Shown here in pieces: positions 33,666-41,901 of a DNA stretch of 64,000 nt. Within the stretch, counting starts at the first letter, position 1, and each line of letters starts with the position of its first letter. The position numbers were made by a program, and so were the translations under genes. The notes under the pieces were generated by a model. That model ran no database searches, was not told the DNA's origin, and was given only the letters and a program-made list of their open reading frames with translations. Source of the stretch: Agromyces larvae (lineage in GTDB: Bacteria > Actinomycetota > Actinomycetes > Actinomycetales > Microbacteriaceae); contig NZ_CP094528.1 of assembly GCF_022811705.1 (NCBI RefSeq), positions 3,162,001 to 3,226,000 of the forward strand. Direction: 5' to 3'.

Positions 33666-34585
33666 CAGCGCGCCTCCGCGATCGCCGGCCGCACCATCCT
33701 GGCGGCCTGGTCGACCGCCGCGGCCACGTCGCCGCCGGGCGGCGCGAGCAGGTTGCGGCCGACCACAAGCCCGCGCACCCCGGGCAGCGAGAGCGCGTGC
33801 TCCCAGCTGGAGTACGCGGCATCCGGGTCGTCGGCGCGGTCGCCGCCGAGCAGCAGGGTGGGCAGGGTGGTCGCGGCCATCACCCGTTCCATGTCGGGAA
33901 CGACGGGCAGCTTCATCCAGCTGTACGCCGACGAGGTGCCGAGCGCCGCGGCGATGCCGACGGCGGTGATGACGGCGTCGGCGGTGAGGTCGTTCTCGAC
34001 GACTCCGTTCCGGGTGCGGCTCATGAAGGGCTCGAGCATGATCGGCAGCTCCGCCGCGGCCGCCGCGCTGACCGCTGCGGCCGTCGCCTCCAGGGTGACC
34101 ACGGTCGCCGGGTCGCGCAGGTCGATGCGCAGCAGGCACTTCGCGACGTCGAGGCGGTCGCGCACGATCGCGGGCACGTCGTACGCCGTGTACCGGTCGT
34201 CGAGTTCGAAGACGGCGCCGCGCAGCCCGCCGCGGTTCATCGACCCGGCGACCACCTTGCCGTCGAGCACGCCGAGCAGCGCGAGATCGTCGATCACGTC
34301 GGGGGTGCCGAGCACGCCGTCGACGCCGGGGCGGCTGAGTGCGAGCGCCAGCCGGTCGAGCATGCGGATGCGGTCGGCCATCGCCATCGGGTCGTCGCCG
34401 ATGCCGAGCGCCCCGCGCGCCGGGTGATCGGCGGCGATGAGGAAGAGCCGCCCGTCGTCGCCGAGCAGCGGGCGCCGGGTGCGCGCGGTGTGCGCGGCGG
34501 CGATCGCGGCGGGCTCGGAGGCCCGGATGCGGCGCACCTCGGCGTAGCGGTCGGGATGGAGGAACCAGTCGTCAGTGCTCGGCAT
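33665..34585 (-). CDS. Cgl0159-family (beta/alpha)8-fold aldolase-like protein
   Basis: 306 residues. FLIAADHPARGALGIG (about 48-63) is the first conserved strand; LLRIDLRDP, LPIMLEPFMSRTRNG, AYSWMKLPVVPDMERVM (with the likely Schiff-base Lys) and LLLGGDRADDP follow the class I aldolase layout. Proteins named after C. glutamicum Cgl0159 are found inside iol operons, often annotated as deoxyribose-phosphate aldolase-like. Here it lies between iolC and iolB where iolJ would be expected, so cleavage of 2-deoxy-5-keto-gluconate-6-phosphate is a reasonable inference. It shares one base with iolB (TGATG) and overlaps iolC by 14 bases. Confidence 0.8.
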   Translation of the reverse strand: MPSTDDWFLHPDRYAEVRRIRASEPAAIAAAHTARTRRPLLGDDGRLFLIAADHPARGALGIGDDPMAMADRIRMLDRLALALSRPGVDGVLGTPDVIDDLALLGVLDGKVVAGSMNRGGLRGAVFELDDRYTAYDVPAIVRDRLDVAKCLLRIDLRDPATVVTLEATAAAVSAAAAAELPIMLEPFMSRTRNGVVENDLTADAVITAVGIAAALGTSSAYSWMKLPVVPDMERVMAATTLPTLLLGGDRADDPDAAYSSWEHALSLPGVRGLVVGRNLLAPPGGDVAAAVDQAARMVRPAIAEAR

Positions 34586-35606
34586 CGGTGCCCCCGGTCG
34601 TGGTCGCAGTGGTCGCGGCGGCGGCGTCGACCGCGGCGGCGGCGGCGTTGCGGTCGCCGCGTTCGGCGATGAAGCCGTCGACCTCGGCCGTCGACGGCAT
34701 GGCCGTCGAGCATTCCAGGCGGGTCGCGACGATCGCGCCCGCCGCGTTCGCGAACCGGATGATGCGCTCGAGCGGCCACCCCGCGAGGAGCCCGTGGCAG
34801 AGCGCCCCGCCGAAGCCGTCGCCCGCGCCGAGCCCGTTCACCACGTCGACCGGCATCGCGGGGGAGTGCACGGTCTCGTCGCGGGTCGCGGCCAGCACGC
34901 CGTCGGGGCCGAGCTTCACGACCGCGAGCTCGATGCCGCGGTCGAGGAGCGCTCGCGCGGCGCGCTCGGGGTCGCGTTCGCCGGTCGCGACCTCGCACTC
35001 CTCGAGGTTGCCGACGGTGACGGTCACGCGGTCGAGGGCGCGGTGGACCTCGCGCCGCGCGGCGTCGATCGACGACCAGAACATCGGCCGGTAGTCGAGG
35101 TCGAGCACGGTGAGCGGGCGACGTTCGCGGATCTCCCATGCCCGGTGGTGGGCGGCGCGACTGGGTTCCTCGCTGAGCCCGGTCACCGTCGACCAGTGGA
35201 TGCGCGCGGTGCGCACGGCTTCGACCGGCACCTCGTCGGGCGTGATCTCGAGGTCGGGCGCCTTCGGGCGCCGGTAGAAGGTGAGCGGGAAGCGGTCGGG
35301 CGGGAACACCTCGCAGAACGTGATCGGCGTCAGTTGGTCATCGGATGTCCCGACGAACGCCGCGCTCACGCCCAGCCGTTCGAGCTCGCGGCGGAGGAAC
35401 CGGCCGAACGCATCGGCGCCGGTGCGGGTGAAGATCGCCGATCGGCGACCGTGACGGGCGGCGGCGACCGCGACGTTCGCGGCGCTGCCGCCGAGCGAGC
35501 GCGTGAACGTCTCCACCTCGTCGAGCGTGTGCTCGAGCTGGAGCGGATAGAGGTCGATGCCGATCCGGCCCATCGTGAGCACGTCCAGCGCTGCTGAGGT
35601 CGTCAT
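34572..35606 (-). CDS. iolC: 5-dehydro-2-deoxygluconokinase, PfkB family
   Basis: 344 residues. The N-terminal DVLTMGRIGIDLYPLQ and SLGGSAANVAVAAARHG are PfkB signature 1; NGLGAGDGFGGAL (257-269) is signature 2 with catalytic Asp263. FYRRPKAPDLEI and HWSTVTGLSEEPSR are typical of IolC. It phosphorylates 2-deoxy-5-keto-gluconate. It is the first gene of the operon, with about 45 bases between the predicted operator and the ATG. The C-terminal ~20 residues are Ala/Thr-rich low complexity. Confidence 0.93.
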   Translation of the reverse strand: MTTSAALDVLTMGRIGIDLYPLQLEHTLDEVETFTRSLGGSAANVAVAAARHGRRSAIFTRTGADAFGRFLRRELERLGVSAAFVGTSDDQLTPITFCEVFPPDRFPLTFYRRPKAPDLEITPDEVPVEAVRTARIHWSTVTGLSEEPSRAAHHRAWEIRERRPLTVLDLDYRPMFWSSIDAARREVHRALDRVTVTVGNLEECEVATGERDPERAARALLDRGIELAVVKLGPDGVLAATRDETVHSPAMPVDVVNGLGAGDGFGGALCHGLLAGWPLERIIRFANAAGAIVATRLECSTAMPSTAEVDGFIAERGDRNAAAAAVDAAAATTATTTGGTDAEH

Positions 35607-35639
35607 ACGTCGACGTGCACTCCCTCGTCTCGTCGCGTG

Positions 35640-35682
35640 GGTGCCAGTTTACACAGAATGTCCTAACAAACTATCCCCGAAC
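35640..35682 (-). promoter_or_regulatory. Promoter and IolR-type operator of the iolC operon
   Basis: On the plus strand TGTCCTAACA (35659-35668) fits the IolR consensus KGWCHTRACA at all ten positions, as I recall that consensus. It lies in an AT-rich island (35648-35675) that includes, on the minus strand, TAAACT as a possible -10. It is about 45 bases from the iolC start. Confidence 0.55.
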
Positions 35683-35742
35683 CAGGCACTGTGTTCAGAC
35701 GACGGCGACGCCGACGCTGCCGCCGTCTGAACACGGTGCCTG
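35683..35742. repeat. Palindromic element, family P2 (copy 2)
   Basis: CAGGCACTGTGTTCAGAC / GTCTGAACACGGTGCCTG, 18-bp arms with one mismatch, 60 bp in all, between iolC and the S9 peptidase gene. Confidence 0.85.
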
Positions 35743-35749
35743 TCGTGCG

Positions 35750-35813
35750 GGCTACGCACTACCCCGGCTACGCACTACCCCGGCTGCGCACTACCCCGGC
35801 TACGCACTACCCC
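35750..35813. repeat. Four tandem 16-bp units
   Basis: GGCTACGCACTACCCC occurs four times in a row (the third has GGCTGCG). It stops against the stop codon of the S9 peptidase gene (cta at 35816-35818). Confidence 0.9.
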
Positions 35814-35815
35814 GG

Positions 35816-38080
35816 CTACTCGCCGCTCGGGTGCGCGCCCGCCCGGTCGATCGCCCACGCCAGGCCGAAGGCGCGCTCGCGCCACGCCGCGTACCGTCCC
35901 GAGACCCCGCCGTGCCCGGCCGCCATCTCGACCTTGAGCAGCGCGTCGGCACCGCACTCGCGCAGCCGGGCGACCCACTTCGCCGGCTCGACGTACAGCA
36001 CGCGAGTGTCGTTCAACGAGGTGATGGCGAGGATCGGCGGGTAGTGGCTACCGGCGTCGGCGGCGTGCACGTTCTCGTACGGCGAGTACGACTTCATGTA
36101 CGAGTAGACGTCTGCGTCGTCGAGCGGGTTGCCCCACTCGTCCCACTCGATCACGGTGAGCGGCAGGTCGGGGTCGAGGATCGAGGTGAGCGGGTCGACG
36201 AACGGCACCTCGGCGAGGATCCCCGAGAACAGGCGCGGCGCGAGGTTCGCGACGGCGCCCATCAGCAGCCCTCCGGCCGACCCGCCCTGGGCGACGAGCC
36301 GGTCGGGCGCGGACACGTCGAGCTCGATGAGCCGTTCGGCGCACGCGATGAAGTCGGTGAAGGTGTGCTTCTTGTGCAGCTTCTTGCCGTCCTCGTACCA
36401 GAGCCGACCGAGCTCGCCGCCGCCGCGCACGTGCGCCACCGCGTAGACCACGCCCCGGTCGAGCAGCGAGAGCCGCGGGATCGAGAACGACGGGTCGATC
36501 GAGTACTCGTACGACCCGTAGCCGTAGAGCAGGGTCGGCGCGGGGACGCCCGGTTCGACGAGGTCGGTGCGGTAGACCAGCGAGATCGGCACGCGCGTGC
36601 CGTCGGGTGCGACCGCCCACTCGCGTCGCTGCGTGTACCGGGCGGGGTCGTAGTCGCCGAGCACCGGTTGCTGCTTGCGCACGATGCGCTCGCCGTTCGC
36701 CACCACGACGTCGATCACGGTCGTGGGCGTCGCGAAGCTCGTGTACCCGATGCGCAGGGTCGGCTGCTGCCAATCGGGGTTGGCGCCCACGCCGACCGCG
36801 AAGAGTTCCTCGTCGAACGACAGCTCGTGCAGGGTGTCGTCGGGCGCTCGCTTCGACGGGCTCAGCGCGCCGTCCGATCCCTGCGGGGGCACCTTCGCGA
36901 TCGCGACGCGCGGCAGCCCGTCGCGCCGGTACTCGAGCGCGACGAAGTCGCGGAACGCGTCCACGCCCTCGATCCTGACCGCGGGATCGTGGGGGAGGAG
37001 CATCCGCCTGGGCCCCTGCGGGTCGTCCGCCGCGACCGAGACGAGCTCGAAATTCTCCGCACCGTCGTTGTGGGTGATGAGCAGCCGGTCGCGGCCGCCC
37101 GCGACGACGTGCTCGACGTCGTATTCGACGCCCTCCTTGCGCGGCCAGACCACCTCGAAGGTGCCGTCGGGCGTCGAGGCATCCAGGAGCCGCGTCTCGC
37201 TGGTGATGTTCGAGCCGGCCTCGATGAGCAGGTACTTGCGCGAGCGAGTGAGCCCGACGCCCAGCCAGAATCGCTCGTCGGGCTCGTGGAAGACCACGAC
37301 ATCGTCGGATGCCTCGGTGCCGACCTCGTGGCGGTGGATCGTGTCGGGGCGCCAGGACTCGTCGACGGTCGCATAGAAGACGTACCGCCCGCTCGGGTCG
37401 AAGATCGCGCCGCCCGCGGTGCCGGGGATCTCGTCGGCGTACTCCCGCCCCGACTCGTCGATGGAGCGCAGCCGCAGCGTGTACCGCTCGTCGCCCTCGA
37501 CGTCGACGCCGTACAGCAGCGTCGATCCGTCGGCCGAGACGTCGAAGCTGCCGAGCGCGTAGAACTCGTGCCCCTCGGCCTCGACGTTGTCGTCGAGCAG
37601 CACCTGCTCGCCCTCCGGCGATCCCCCGCCCGCCGAGCCCGCTGAGCCCGTCGAGCTCGCTGAGCCCGTCGAGCTCGCTGAGCCCGTCGAGCTCGCTGAG
37701 CCCGTCGAAGCGAGCGGCCCCCCTCCGACAGGCTCAGGGAGCTCCGGAGGCTCCCAGTCATCCACCCCGCGAACCGGCACCCGGCAGTGGATGCCGTACT
37801 GCAGCCCCTCGACCGTGCGCGTGTAGTACCACCAGTCGCCCTCGCGCGTCGGCACCGAGAGGTCGGTCTCTTTCGTGCGGTGTCTGATCTCCTCGAACAC
37901 CTGCTCGCGCAGCACGCCGAGGTGTTCGGTGCGCGCCATCGTGTAGGCGTTCTCGGCGTGCAGATGGGCCACGACCTCGGGGGAGTCCTTCTCGCGCAGC
38001 CACTCGTAGTCGTCGATGAACCGGTCGCCGTGGTGCTCGCGAACGGTCGGCCGTTTGGGCGTGACGGGCGGGGTGAGCAT
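35816..38080 (-). CDS. S9 family oligopeptidase (oligopeptidase B-like) with a repeat insertion
   Basis: 754 residues. An N-terminal beta-propeller (to about 450) is followed by an alpha/beta-hydrolase domain. LLYGYGSYEYSIDPSFS and AHVRGGGELGRLWYEDGK are typical of prolyl-oligopeptidase/PtrB; the catalytic triad is Ser601 (GGSAGG), Asp691 (LNDTRV) and His723 (AGHGG). It cleaves short peptides, after basic residues in PtrB, in the cytoplasm. Two signs of the dispersed repeat: a Ser/Thr/Gly-Ala stretch of about 30 residues (ASTGSASSTGSA type, 37630-37735) in a propeller loop, and one core at 36849-36866. The RBS and start at 38080 fit the family's N-terminus. Confidence 0.9.
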   Translation of the reverse strand: MLTPPVTPKRPTVREHHGDRFIDDYEWLREKDSPEVVAHLHAENAYTMARTEHLGVLREQVFEEIRHRTKETDLSVPTREGDWWYYTRTVEGLQYGIHCRVPVRGVDDWEPPELPEPVGGGPLASTGSASSTGSASSTGSASSTGSAGSAGGGSPEGEQVLLDDNVEAEGHEFYALGSFDVSADGSTLLYGVDVEGDERYTLRLRSIDESGREYADEIPGTAGGAIFDPSGRYVFYATVDESWRPDTIHRHEVGTEASDDVVVFHEPDERFWLGVGLTRSRKYLLIEAGSNITSETRLLDASTPDGTFEVVWPRKEGVEYDVEHVVAGGRDRLLITHNDGAENFELVSVAADDPQGPRRMLLPHDPAVRIEGVDAFRDFVALEYRRDGLPRVAIAKVPPQGSDGALSPSKRAPDDTLHELSFDEELFAVGVGANPDWQQPTLRIGYTSFATPTTVIDVVVANGERIVRKQQPVLGDYDPARYTQRREWAVAPDGTRVPISLVYRTDLVEPGVPAPTLLYGYGSYEYSIDPSFSIPRLSLLDRGVVYAVAHVRGGGELGRLWYEDGKKLHKKHTFTDFIACAERLIELDVSAPDRLVAQGGSAGGLLMGAVANLAPRLFSGILAEVPFVDPLTSILDPDLPLTVIEWDEWGNPLDDADVYSYMKSYSPYENVHAADAGSHYPPILAITSLNDTRVLYVEPAKWVARLRECGADALLKVEMAAGHGGVSGRYAAWRERAFGLAWAIDRAGAHPSGE
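37630..37740. repeat. 18-bp tandem GCTGAGCCCGTCGAGCTC units inside the S9 peptidase gene
   Basis: Four to five direct copies of GCTGAGCCCGTCGAGCTC, with one inverted TCCGACAGGCTCAGGGA core at the end, in frame in the propeller region. Confidence 0.85.
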
Positions 38081-38233
38081 TCCCCCACGCTACGCGCTCA
38101 CCCGCCCGACTGCGCTGCTCCGCGGGTTCCTGCACGAGTGCTCGACCGGATGCTGCAGCCGGCGCCGCGGGAGGGGCCGGGCGATCGGGTCGTCGCGCCG
38201 GAGGATCGGGTTTGCGGCGGTGCTGCGACGGAG

Positions 38234-38252
38234 TAAGGTAAGCCTTCGCTAA
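38234..38252. promoter_or_regulatory. DtxR/IdeR-type iron box
   Basis: TAAGGTAAGCCTTCGCTAA resembles the 19-bp DtxR/IdeR box TTAGGTTAGGCTAACCTAA, conserving the GGT, AGSCT and CTAA parts. It lies 27 bases upstream of the FTR1 start, as expected for iron-dependent repression of the efe operon. Confidence 0.65.
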
Positions 38253-38279
38253 TCCCCACTCGCTGACCCCGGGACATCC

Positions 38280-39305
38280 GTGCTCGCCACCTACCTGATC
38301 GGCCTCCGCGAAGGCCTGGAAGCCGGCCTCATCGTCGGCATCCTCGTCGCCTATCTCGGCAAGCTCGGCCGGCGCGACCTGCTCGGCCGGCTGTGGGTGG
38401 GCATCGGCCTGGCGATCGCGGTCTCGCTCGGCGTCGGCGCGATCCTCACCTGGGGGCCGTACGCGCTGACGTTCCAGGCGCAGGAGATCCTCGGCGGCGT
38501 CCTCTCGATCGTCGCGGTCGCGATGGTCACCTGGATGATCTTCTGGATGGGCAACCACGGCGCGAGCCTGTCGCGCGAGCTTCGGGGCCAGGTGGATGCC
38601 GCGATCGATCGTTCGTGGTTCGCGATCGTGCTGCTCGGGGCGCTGAGCGTCGGCCGCGAGGGCGTCGAGACGGCCCTGTTCGTGTGGGCGAACGTCGCCG
38701 GCGGCAGTGAGCCGATGCTCGCCACGCTCGGCGCGGTTCTCGGCATCGCGACCGCGATCGTGATCTCGTGGGGCCTCTCGAAGGGGCTCGTGCGGTTCAA
38801 CCTGTCGGTGTTCTTCACCTGGACCGGTCTGTTCCTCGTCGTCGTCGCCGCGGGTGTGCTCGCCTACGGGATCGGCGATCTGCAGGAGGCATCCGTCATC
38901 CCCGGCTGGGGCGCACCCGCCTGGAGCCTGACCGGCATCGTGCAGCCCGGCAGCGTGCTCGACACCGTGCTCGGCGGCATCTTCAACTTCACGCCCGAGC
39001 CCACCTGGGCCCAGGTGATCGGCTGGATCGCGTACGTCGCGATCACCCTCTCGCTCTACCTCGGGATGCTGCGGCGCCGCAGCCGCTCGGCGGTGCTGCC
39101 CCCTTCGACAGGCTCAGGGAGCGACCGCGTCTCGCTCCCTTCGACAGGCTCAGGGAGCGATCCCGGCTCAGGGGGCGACCGCGTCTCGCTCCCTTCGACG
39201 GGCTCAGGGAGCGACCCCGTCTCAGGGGGCGACCGCGTCTCGCTCGCTGAGCCTGTCGAAGCGAGCCCCCACCTCACCCCCACACGAACCCAGGAGCACA
39301 CATGA
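38280..39305 (+). CDS. efeU: FTR1/EfeU iron permease with a repeat-encoded tail
   Basis: 341 residues. Seven predicted membrane helices; REGLEAGLIVG (residues 9-19) and GREGVETALF (about 121-130) are the two iron-conducting RExxE motifs. The native protein should end near residue 270 (LSLYLGMLRRR). The remaining ~70 residues (PSTGSGSDRVSL-type) come from three forward and one reverse copy of the dispersed repeat and lie in the cytoplasm or outside as a disordered tail. GTG start at the first RExxE-proximal position. Its stop overlaps efeO by ATGA. It imports iron oxidised or released by EfeB with EfeO. Confidence 0.9.
   Translation: MLATYLIGLREGLEAGLIVGILVAYLGKLGRRDLLGRLWVGIGLAIAVSLGVGAILTWGPYALTFQAQEILGGVLSIVAVAMVTWMIFWMGNHGASLSRELRGQVDAAIDRSWFAIVLLGALSVGREGVETALFVWANVAGGSEPMLATLGAVLGIATAIVISWGLSKGLVRFNLSVFFTWTGLFLVVVAAGVLAYGIGDLQEASVIPGWGAPAWSLTGIVQPGSVLDTVLGGIFNFTPEPTWAQVIGWIAYVAITLSLYLGMLRRRSRSAVLPPSTGSGSDRVSLPSTGSGSDPGSGGDRVSLPSTGSGSDPVSGGDRVSLAEPVEASPHLTPTRTQEHT
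39103..39268. repeat. TTCGACAGGCTCAGGGA array in the efeU 3' end
   Basis: Three forward cores (about 39104, 39139, 39191) and one reverse core (about 39246, GCTGAGCCTGTCGAAGCG) with spacers GCGACCGCGTCTCGCTCC. All in frame. Confidence 0.88.
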
Positions 39306-40510
39306 CCCGCCGCACCCTCGTGGCATCCGGCGCCGCCGTGACCGCACTCGCCCTCGTGCTGACCGGCTGCGTCGCGAAGAGCGACCTCGCCGACGCGATC
39401 ACGGTCGACATCACCGACGACGGATGCGCCGTCGCCACGTCGACCGCGGCAGCCGGCGCCGTCACGTTCTCGCTCGCGAACAACGGCACCGACGTGAACG
39501 AGTTCGAGATCCTCGCCGACGACCAGCTCCGCATCGTCGGCGAGAAGGAGAACGTGACACCCGGGCAGACCGTCGACTTCACGGCGCAGCTCGAGCCGGG
39601 CACCTACTACACGGCGTGCAAGTTCCAGCAGGTCGGGGCGCCGGTCGGCCTCGCCGAGTTCACCGTCACCGGCGAGGCATCCGCCGTCTCGGCCGACGAG
39701 CAGAAGCTCGCCGACCAGGCCGTGACCGAGTACCTCGCCTACGTGCGCTCGCAGGTGAGCGAGCTGCTGCCGCAGGTCGAGGCGTTCGCCGCCGCCTACG
39801 CGGCCGGCGACGACGACACCGCGCGGTCGCTGTTCGCGACGACCCGCGTCTCGTACGAGCGCATCGAGCCGACCGCCGAGGCGTTCGGCGACCTCGACCC
39901 GAAGATCGACTACCGCGAGGTCGACGCCGTCGCCGAGGGTCTCGACTGGACCGGCTTCCACCGCATCGAGAAGGACCTCTGGGCCCCGCAGCCGGGCGAC
40001 CTCAACTCCGACGGGCAGGATGCGCTCGCCGACTGGGCGCCGTCGACCCCCGAGCAGCGGCAGACCTTCGCCGACGGTTTGGTGGCGGATGTCACGGAGC
40101 TGCACGATCTCGTCACCGACCCGTCGTTCACGGTCTCGCTCGCCGACATCTCGAACGGCGCGATCGGCCTGCTCGACGAGGTCGCCAGCGGCAAGATCAC
40201 CGGCGAAGAGGACTGGTGGAGCGGCACCGACCTCACCGACTTCGCCGCCAACGTGCAGGGCGCGGGCGTCGCGTTCGGCGCGGTCAAGGCGCTCGCCGAG
40301 TCGAAGGGCGACGCCGGCGCCGCGCTCTCCGCGGAGATCGAGGACGAGTTCGCCGCGCTCGAGGCGGCGCTCGCCGAGTACGGCTCGATCGACGCCGGGT
40401 TCGTCGACTACGCGACGCTGACCGACGCCGACAAGAAGTCGCTCTCGGACGCGGTCAATGCGCTCGCCGAACCGCTCTCGCAGTTGACCGCGACGGTGCT
40501 CGGCGTCTGA
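39302..40510 (+). CDS. efeO: Iron uptake lipoprotein EfeO (cupredoxin plus M75 domain)
   Basis: 402 residues. The lipoprotein signal ends LVLTGC (Cys23). Residues ~30-125 form a cupredoxin-like domain, and ~135-400 the helical M75 peptidase-like domain with the metal motif HRIE (His220-x2-Glu223). It binds ferric or ferrous iron outside the membrane and passes it to EfeU. The ATG overlaps the efeU stop, so it is coupled. Standard length for the two-domain form. Confidence 0.93.
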   Translation: MTRRTLVASGAAVTALALVLTGCVAKSDLADAITVDITDDGCAVATSTAAAGAVTFSLANNGTDVNEFEILADDQLRIVGEKENVTPGQTVDFTAQLEPGTYYTACKFQQVGAPVGLAEFTVTGEASAVSADEQKLADQAVTEYLAYVRSQVSELLPQVEAFAAAYAAGDDDTARSLFATTRVSYERIEPTAEAFGDLDPKIDYREVDAVAEGLDWTGFHRIEKDLWAPQPGDLNSDGQDALADWAPSTPEQRQTFADGLVADVTELHDLVTDPSFTVSLADISNGAIGLLDEVASGKITGEEDWWSGTDLTDFAANVQGAGVAFGAVKALAESKGDAGAALSAEIEDEFAALEAALAEYGSIDAGFVDYATLTDADKKSLSDAVNALAEPLSQLTATVLGV

Positions 40511-40511
40511 C

Positions 40512-41807
40512 ATGCGGGGTGGGGACGGGGGCGGGCCGGAGGGGGGCGGCGTCAGCCGCCGCCAGTTGCTCGGGCTCTTCGGCGCCGGCGCGGCGGGCGC
40601 CGCGGTCGGCGCCGCCGGCGGAGCATCCGTCGCCACCGCCCTCGCGAACGCGGCCGGCGCACCCGACCCGGCGCGCGCCTACGCCTTCCACGGCGCGCAC
40701 CAGGCCGGCATCACCACACCCGCGCAGGACCGCCTGCACTTCGCCGCCTTCGACACCGACCCGAGCCTCGACCGCGACGGGCTCATCGGCCTTCTGACCG
40801 ACTGGACGAACGCAGCCGCACGCCTCACGCAGGGCCTCGAGGTGGAGGAGGGCGGCGCGGTCGGCGGCAGCGACTACGCGCCGCCCGCCGACACCGGCGA
40901 GGCGCAGGGGCTCCCGGCCTCGGGTCTCACGATCACGTTCGGGTTCGGTCCCGGCGTGTTCGGCGCCGGCGACGGGGCATCCGACCGGTTCGGGCTCGCC
41001 GCCCGACGCCCGCCGCTGCTGGAGCCGCTGCCGCGCTTCCAGGGCGACGCGCTCGTGCCCGAGCTGACCGGCGGCGACCTGTGCATCCAGGCCTGCGCCG
41101 ACGACCCGCAGGTCGCGGTGCACGCGATCCGCAACCTGAGCCGCATCGCGTTCGGGCGGGCGACGCTGCGCTGGTCGCAGCTCGGATTCGGCCGCACCTC
41201 GTCGACGTCGACCGCGCAGGCGACGCCGCGCAACCTGTTCGGCTTCAAGGACGGCACCGCGAACGTGAAGTCCGAAGAGCAGGCGGCCGTCGACGAGCAC
41301 GTGTGGGTCGCGGCATCCGATGAACCGTCCTGGCTGGCCGGGGGCTCCTACCTGGTGGCCCGCCGCATCCGCATGATCATCGAGAACTGGGATCGGGTGC
41401 AGCTCGGCGAGCAGGAGCAGCTCGTCGGCCGCTCGAAGGGCGCCGGCGCGCCGCTGTCGGGCGGCACCGAGTTCACCGAGCCCGACTTCGCAGCCGAAGG
41501 CCCGACGGGTGCACCGCTCATCGCACCGACCGCGCACGTCGCGCTCGCGCACCCGAGCGCGAACGGCGGCACGCGCATGCTGCGCCGCGGGTACAACTTC
41601 GTCGACGGCAACGACGAGCTCGGCCGCCTCGACGCCGGCCTGTTCTTCCTCTCGTACCAGCGCTCGCCGCAGCAGTTCATCGACGTGCAGCGCTCGCTCG
41701 CCGCCGACGGGCTGAACGAGTACCTCAAGCACGTCGGCTCGGCGGTCTTCGCCGTTCCCGGCGGCATCGCCGAGGGCGAGTTCGTCGGCCAGGCGCTGTT
41801 CGCCTGA
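40512..41807 (+). CDS. efeB: Deferrochelatase/peroxidase EfeB (DyP type)
   Basis: 431 residues. Tat signal SRRQLLGLFGAGAAGAAVG (from residue 15) sends the folded haem protein across the membrane. GFKDG (244-248) is the DyP-family GxxDG motif, and His342 in AHVALAHP is the likely proximal haem ligand. It oxidises ferrous iron or extracts iron from haem, supplying EfeUO. Its start is two bases after the efeO stop, so it completes the operon. The first 14 residues are Gly-rich; a GTG at residue 14 would also leave an intact Tat motif. Confidence 0.92.
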   Translation: MRGGDGGGPEGGGVSRRQLLGLFGAGAAGAAVGAAGGASVATALANAAGAPDPARAYAFHGAHQAGITTPAQDRLHFAAFDTDPSLDRDGLIGLLTDWTNAAARLTQGLEVEEGGAVGGSDYAPPADTGEAQGLPASGLTITFGFGPGVFGAGDGASDRFGLAARRPPLLEPLPRFQGDALVPELTGGDLCIQACADDPQVAVHAIRNLSRIAFGRATLRWSQLGFGRTSSTSTAQATPRNLFGFKDGTANVKSEEQAAVDEHVWVAASDEPSWLAGGSYLVARRIRMIIENWDRVQLGEQEQLVGRSKGAGAPLSGGTEFTEPDFAAEGPTGAPLIAPTAHVALAHPSANGGTRMLRRGYNFVDGNDELGRLDAGLFFLSYQRSPQQFIDVQRSLAADGLNEYLKHVGSAVFAVPGGIAEGEFVGQALFA

Positions 41808-41901
41808 GCCGGCGCGCGCTGCCGCGGTCCGCCGGCGCGCGCGGTCGCCCGCCGCCCTCGCGCACACGCCGTCGGCACGTTCGACCGGCCGATGCAGCCC
41901 G

